Assembly (NCBI GenBank): GCA_023433225.1
Contig: JAEZDQ010000100.1
Location: 1-7,774 of the forward strand
Source: Bacteroidota bacterium
GTDB taxonomy: Bacteria > Bacteroidota > Bacteroidia > Flavobacteriales > Weeksellaceae
Reading direction: 5' to 3'
Length of the DNA: 7,774 bases
Below the pieces are notes generated by a model, which saw only the letters and a list, made by a program, of their open reading frames with translations, did not search any database and was not told the DNA's origin. The translations under genes and the position numbers were made by a program. Within the stretch, counting starts at the first letter, position 1; each line of letters opens with the position of its first letter. Of the stretch, positions 6,223-7,774 are shown piece after piece.

Positions 6223-6606
6223 ATGCCAACAATACAACAATTAGTTAGAAAAGGAAGAACAAAACTGGCCAAGAAGAGTAAATCGGCTGCTTTGGAATCT
6301 TGCCCTCAACGCCGTGGCGTGTGTACCCGTGTGTACACGACGACTCCGAAAAAACCAAACTCAGCGATGCGTAAAGTAGCGCGTGTGCGGTTGTCAAACG
6401 GAAAAGAAGTCAACGCTTACATCGGTGGAGAAGGGCACAATTTGCAAGAGCACTCGATAGTATTGGTCAGAGGAGGAAGGGTAAAGGATTTACCCGGTGT
6501 ACGTTACCACATCGTTCGTGGTGCGTTGGATACAGCAGGGGTTGGGAAAAGAACCCAACGTAGGAGTAAGTATGGCACAAAACGCCCAAAAGAAGCTAAA
6601 AAATAA
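6223..6606 (+). CDS. rpsL: 30S ribosomal protein S12
   Basis: S12 sits at the decoding centre of the small subunit and controls tRNA selection accuracy. The 127-residue product is colinear with E. coli S12 from MPTIQQLVRKGR onward. It contains the invariant CPQRRGVCTRVYTTTPKKPNSA region and VKDLPGVRYHIVRGALD. Lys43 and Lys88 (E. coli numbering including Met), whose mutation commonly gives streptomycin resistance or dependence, are both wild type. Asp89, the methylthiolation site modified by RimO in E. coli, is present. It is the first gene of the operon, about 30 nt after the promoter, with an A/T-rich leader and no Shine-Dalgarno sequence. rpsG begins 9 nt after its stop. Confidence 0.99.
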   Translation: MPTIQQLVRKGRTKLAKKSKSAALESCPQRRGVCTRVYTTTPKKPNSAMRKVARVRLSNGKEVNAYIGGEGHNLQEHSIVLVRGGRVKDLPGVRYHIVRGALDTAGVGKRTQRRSKYGTKRPKEAKK

Positions 6607-6615
6607 CTTTGAGAA

Positions 6616-7092
6616 ATGAGAAAGACAAAAGCTAAAAAAAGACCGTTACTTCCAGATCCAAAGTTCAATGATCAATTGGTAAGACGTTTTGTAAACAACA
6701 TGATGTACGACGGTAAAAAAAGTATTGCATTCAATATTTTTTATGACGCCATGGACATCGTAGAAAAAAGAAAAGAAAACGCTGAGAAATCTGCGCTTGA
6801 AATTTGGAAAGAAGCTTTGACCAACGTGATGCCGCACGTAGAAGTGCGTTCGCGTCGTGTAGGGGGAGCAACCTTTCAAATTCCTATGGAAATCCGTCCG
6901 GACAGAAAGATTGCGACCGCGATGAAATGGTTGATTCTTTATTCAAGAAGACGCAATGAGAAATCAATGGCCCAGAAATTGGCCGGAGAAATCATCGCCG
7001 CCGCAAAAGAAGAAGGTGCCGCCGTTAAAAAGCGTCAGGATACCCATAAAATGGCAGAAGCCAACAAAGCATTCTCACACTTTAGAGTATAA
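6616..7092 (+). CDS. rpsG: 30S ribosomal protein S7
   Basis: S7 is the primary assembly protein of the 30S head; it binds the 3' major domain of 16S rRNA and contacts the E-site tRNA. The 158-residue product has the expected basic N-terminus (MRKTKAKKRPLLPDPKF), the helical core, the beta-hairpin region VEVRSRRVGGATFQIPMEIR (75-94) and the conserved MKWLILYSRRR helix (103-113), with a basic tail ending HFRV. The spacer from rpsL is only 9 nt and from fusA only 6 nt, so the three genes are surely on one transcript. In E. coli S7 represses its own operon by binding a long rpsL-rpsG spacer; that element cannot exist here. Confidence 0.99.
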   Translation: MRKTKAKKRPLLPDPKFNDQLVRRFVNNMMYDGKKSIAFNIFYDAMDIVEKRKENAEKSALEIWKEALTNVMPHVEVRSRRVGGATFQIPMEIRPDRKIATAMKWLILYSRRRNEKSMAQKLAGEIIAAAKEEGAAVKKRQDTHKMAEANKAFSHFRV

Positions 7093-7098
7093 CATAAG

Positions 7099-7774
7099 AT
7101 GGCAAGAGATTTAAAATACACCAGAAATATCGGTATTGCCGCGCACATTGATGCCGGGAAAACCACCACAACAGAACGTATTTTGTTCTATTCAGGTAAA
7201 AACCACAAGATGGGAGAAACCCACGAAGGTGCCTCTACAACAGACTGGATGGAGCAAGAAGCAGAAAGAGGGATTACCATTACTTCGGCAGCCGTTACAG
7301 TTGATTGGAAATTCCCAACTGAACAAGGCAAACCCCTTCCGGATGCGAAAGATTATCACTTTAATATCATCGACACCCCCGGCCACGTGGACTTTACCGT
7401 TGAGGTAAACCGTTCTTTGCGTGTGTTGGACGGACTGGTATTCCTTTTTTCAGCGGTTGACGGCGTAGAGCCCCAATCAGAAACCAACTGGCGCTTGGCA
7501 GACAACTACAAAGTTCCGCGTATGGGATTTGTAAACAAAATGGACAGACAAGGCTCTGACTTTTTGAAAGTTTGTCAGCAAGTAAAAGATATGTTGGGTT
7601 CCAATGCGGTTCCTATCGTTTTGCCGATTGGTGAAGAAGCGGATTTCAAAGGAGTAGTGGATTTGATTAAAAACAGAGCGATTGTTTGGCACGACGAAAA
7701 CTATGGCTCTACTTTCGATATCATCGACATCCCGGAATCCATGAAAGATGAAGTAAGACAGCACCGTGGAAGAT
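7099..7774 (+). CDS. fusA: Translation elongation factor G (EF-G), 5' part, cut by window end
   Basis: EF-G is the GTPase that drives ribosomal translocation and, with RRF, recycling. The reading frame opens at the ATG 6 nt after the rpsG stop and continues for 225 codons to the window edge, about one third of the usual 700 residues. All visible G motifs are intact: P-loop AHIDAGKT (15-22), switch I ERGITI (56-61), DTPGH (92-96, with the catalytic histidine at 96) and NKMD (146-149). The segment between 150 and 225 belongs to the G-prime insert. Position third in the str operon and standard motif content argue for the housekeeping paralogue rather than a FusB-type or tetracycline-protection protein. 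No frameshift is visible. Confidence 0.98.
   Translation, partial: MARDLKYTRNIGIAAHIDAGKTTTTERILFYSGKNHKMGETHEGASTTDWMEQEAERGITITSAAVTVDWKFPTEQGKPLPDAKDYHFNIIDTPGHVDFTVEVNRSLRVLDGLVFLFSAVDGVEPQSETNWRLADNYKVPRMGFVNKMDRQGSDFLKVCQQVKDMLGSNAVPIVLPIGEEADFKGVVDLIKNRAIVWHDENYGSTFDIIDIPESMKDEVRQHRGR

Noticed and set aside
7136..7408. Plus-strand frame overlapping the start of fusA
   Set aside because: Frame shadow inside fusA; the true frame shows every EF-G GTPase motif intact.
1..7774. Mobile element, CRISPR array, defence island or biosynthetic cluster
   Set aside because: No transposase or integrase, terminal inverted repeats, spaced direct repeats or tRNA attachment site could be seen; the genes are envelope and core translation functions.

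Overview
The window looks like chromosomal DNA from a member of the Bacteroidota, most likely a flavobacterium-type organism. Three things support this. Promoters match the Bacteroidota form TTG-N(17-23)-TAnnTTTG, clearest ahead of rpsL. Start codons are preceded by A/T-rich leaders rather than Shine-Dalgarno sequences. The rpsL, rpsG and fusA proteins read like flavobacterial versions. Family calls come from reading the translated proteins, not from a database search.

Region 1 (1-3539, minus strand) is a compact three-gene operon: a GbsR/MarR-type regulator, then a lipoprotein periplasmic adaptor (AcrA/MexA type), then an RND inner-membrane pump (AcrB/HAE1 type). The pump runs off the left edge after 616 codons. 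The gaps are 7 and 12 nt. The regulator comes first, directly behind a good Bacteroidota promoter, which suggests autoregulation. No TolC-type outer-membrane channel is in the window; it may lie beyond base 1.

Region 2 (3540-4317) holds a divergent intergenic region of about 210 bp, a plus-strand YceI-family lipid-binding protein without a signal peptide, and a hairpin terminator in the short gap before the next, convergent gene.

Region 3 (4318-5970, minus strand) is one gene for an Omp85-superfamily (BamA/TamA-like) outer-membrane beta-barrel protein with a short POTRA-type N-terminus. It appears to start at GTG.

Region 4 (5971-7774, plus strand) is the start of the str operon: a strong promoter, rpsL (S12), rpsG (S7) and the first 225 codons of fusA (EF-G). 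The spacers are 9 and 6 nt.

Most of the window is ordinary core and accessory gene content. I see no mobile element, CRISPR array, tRNA or rRNA, and no convincing new system. The items most worth a second look are the repeated GAAAC/GTTTC motifs and small palindromes in the regulator/YceI intergenic region, the 21-bp repeat coding for the adaptor's coiled coil, and the str-operon leader hairpin combined with an rpsL-rpsG spacer too short for the E. coli type of S7 autoregulation.
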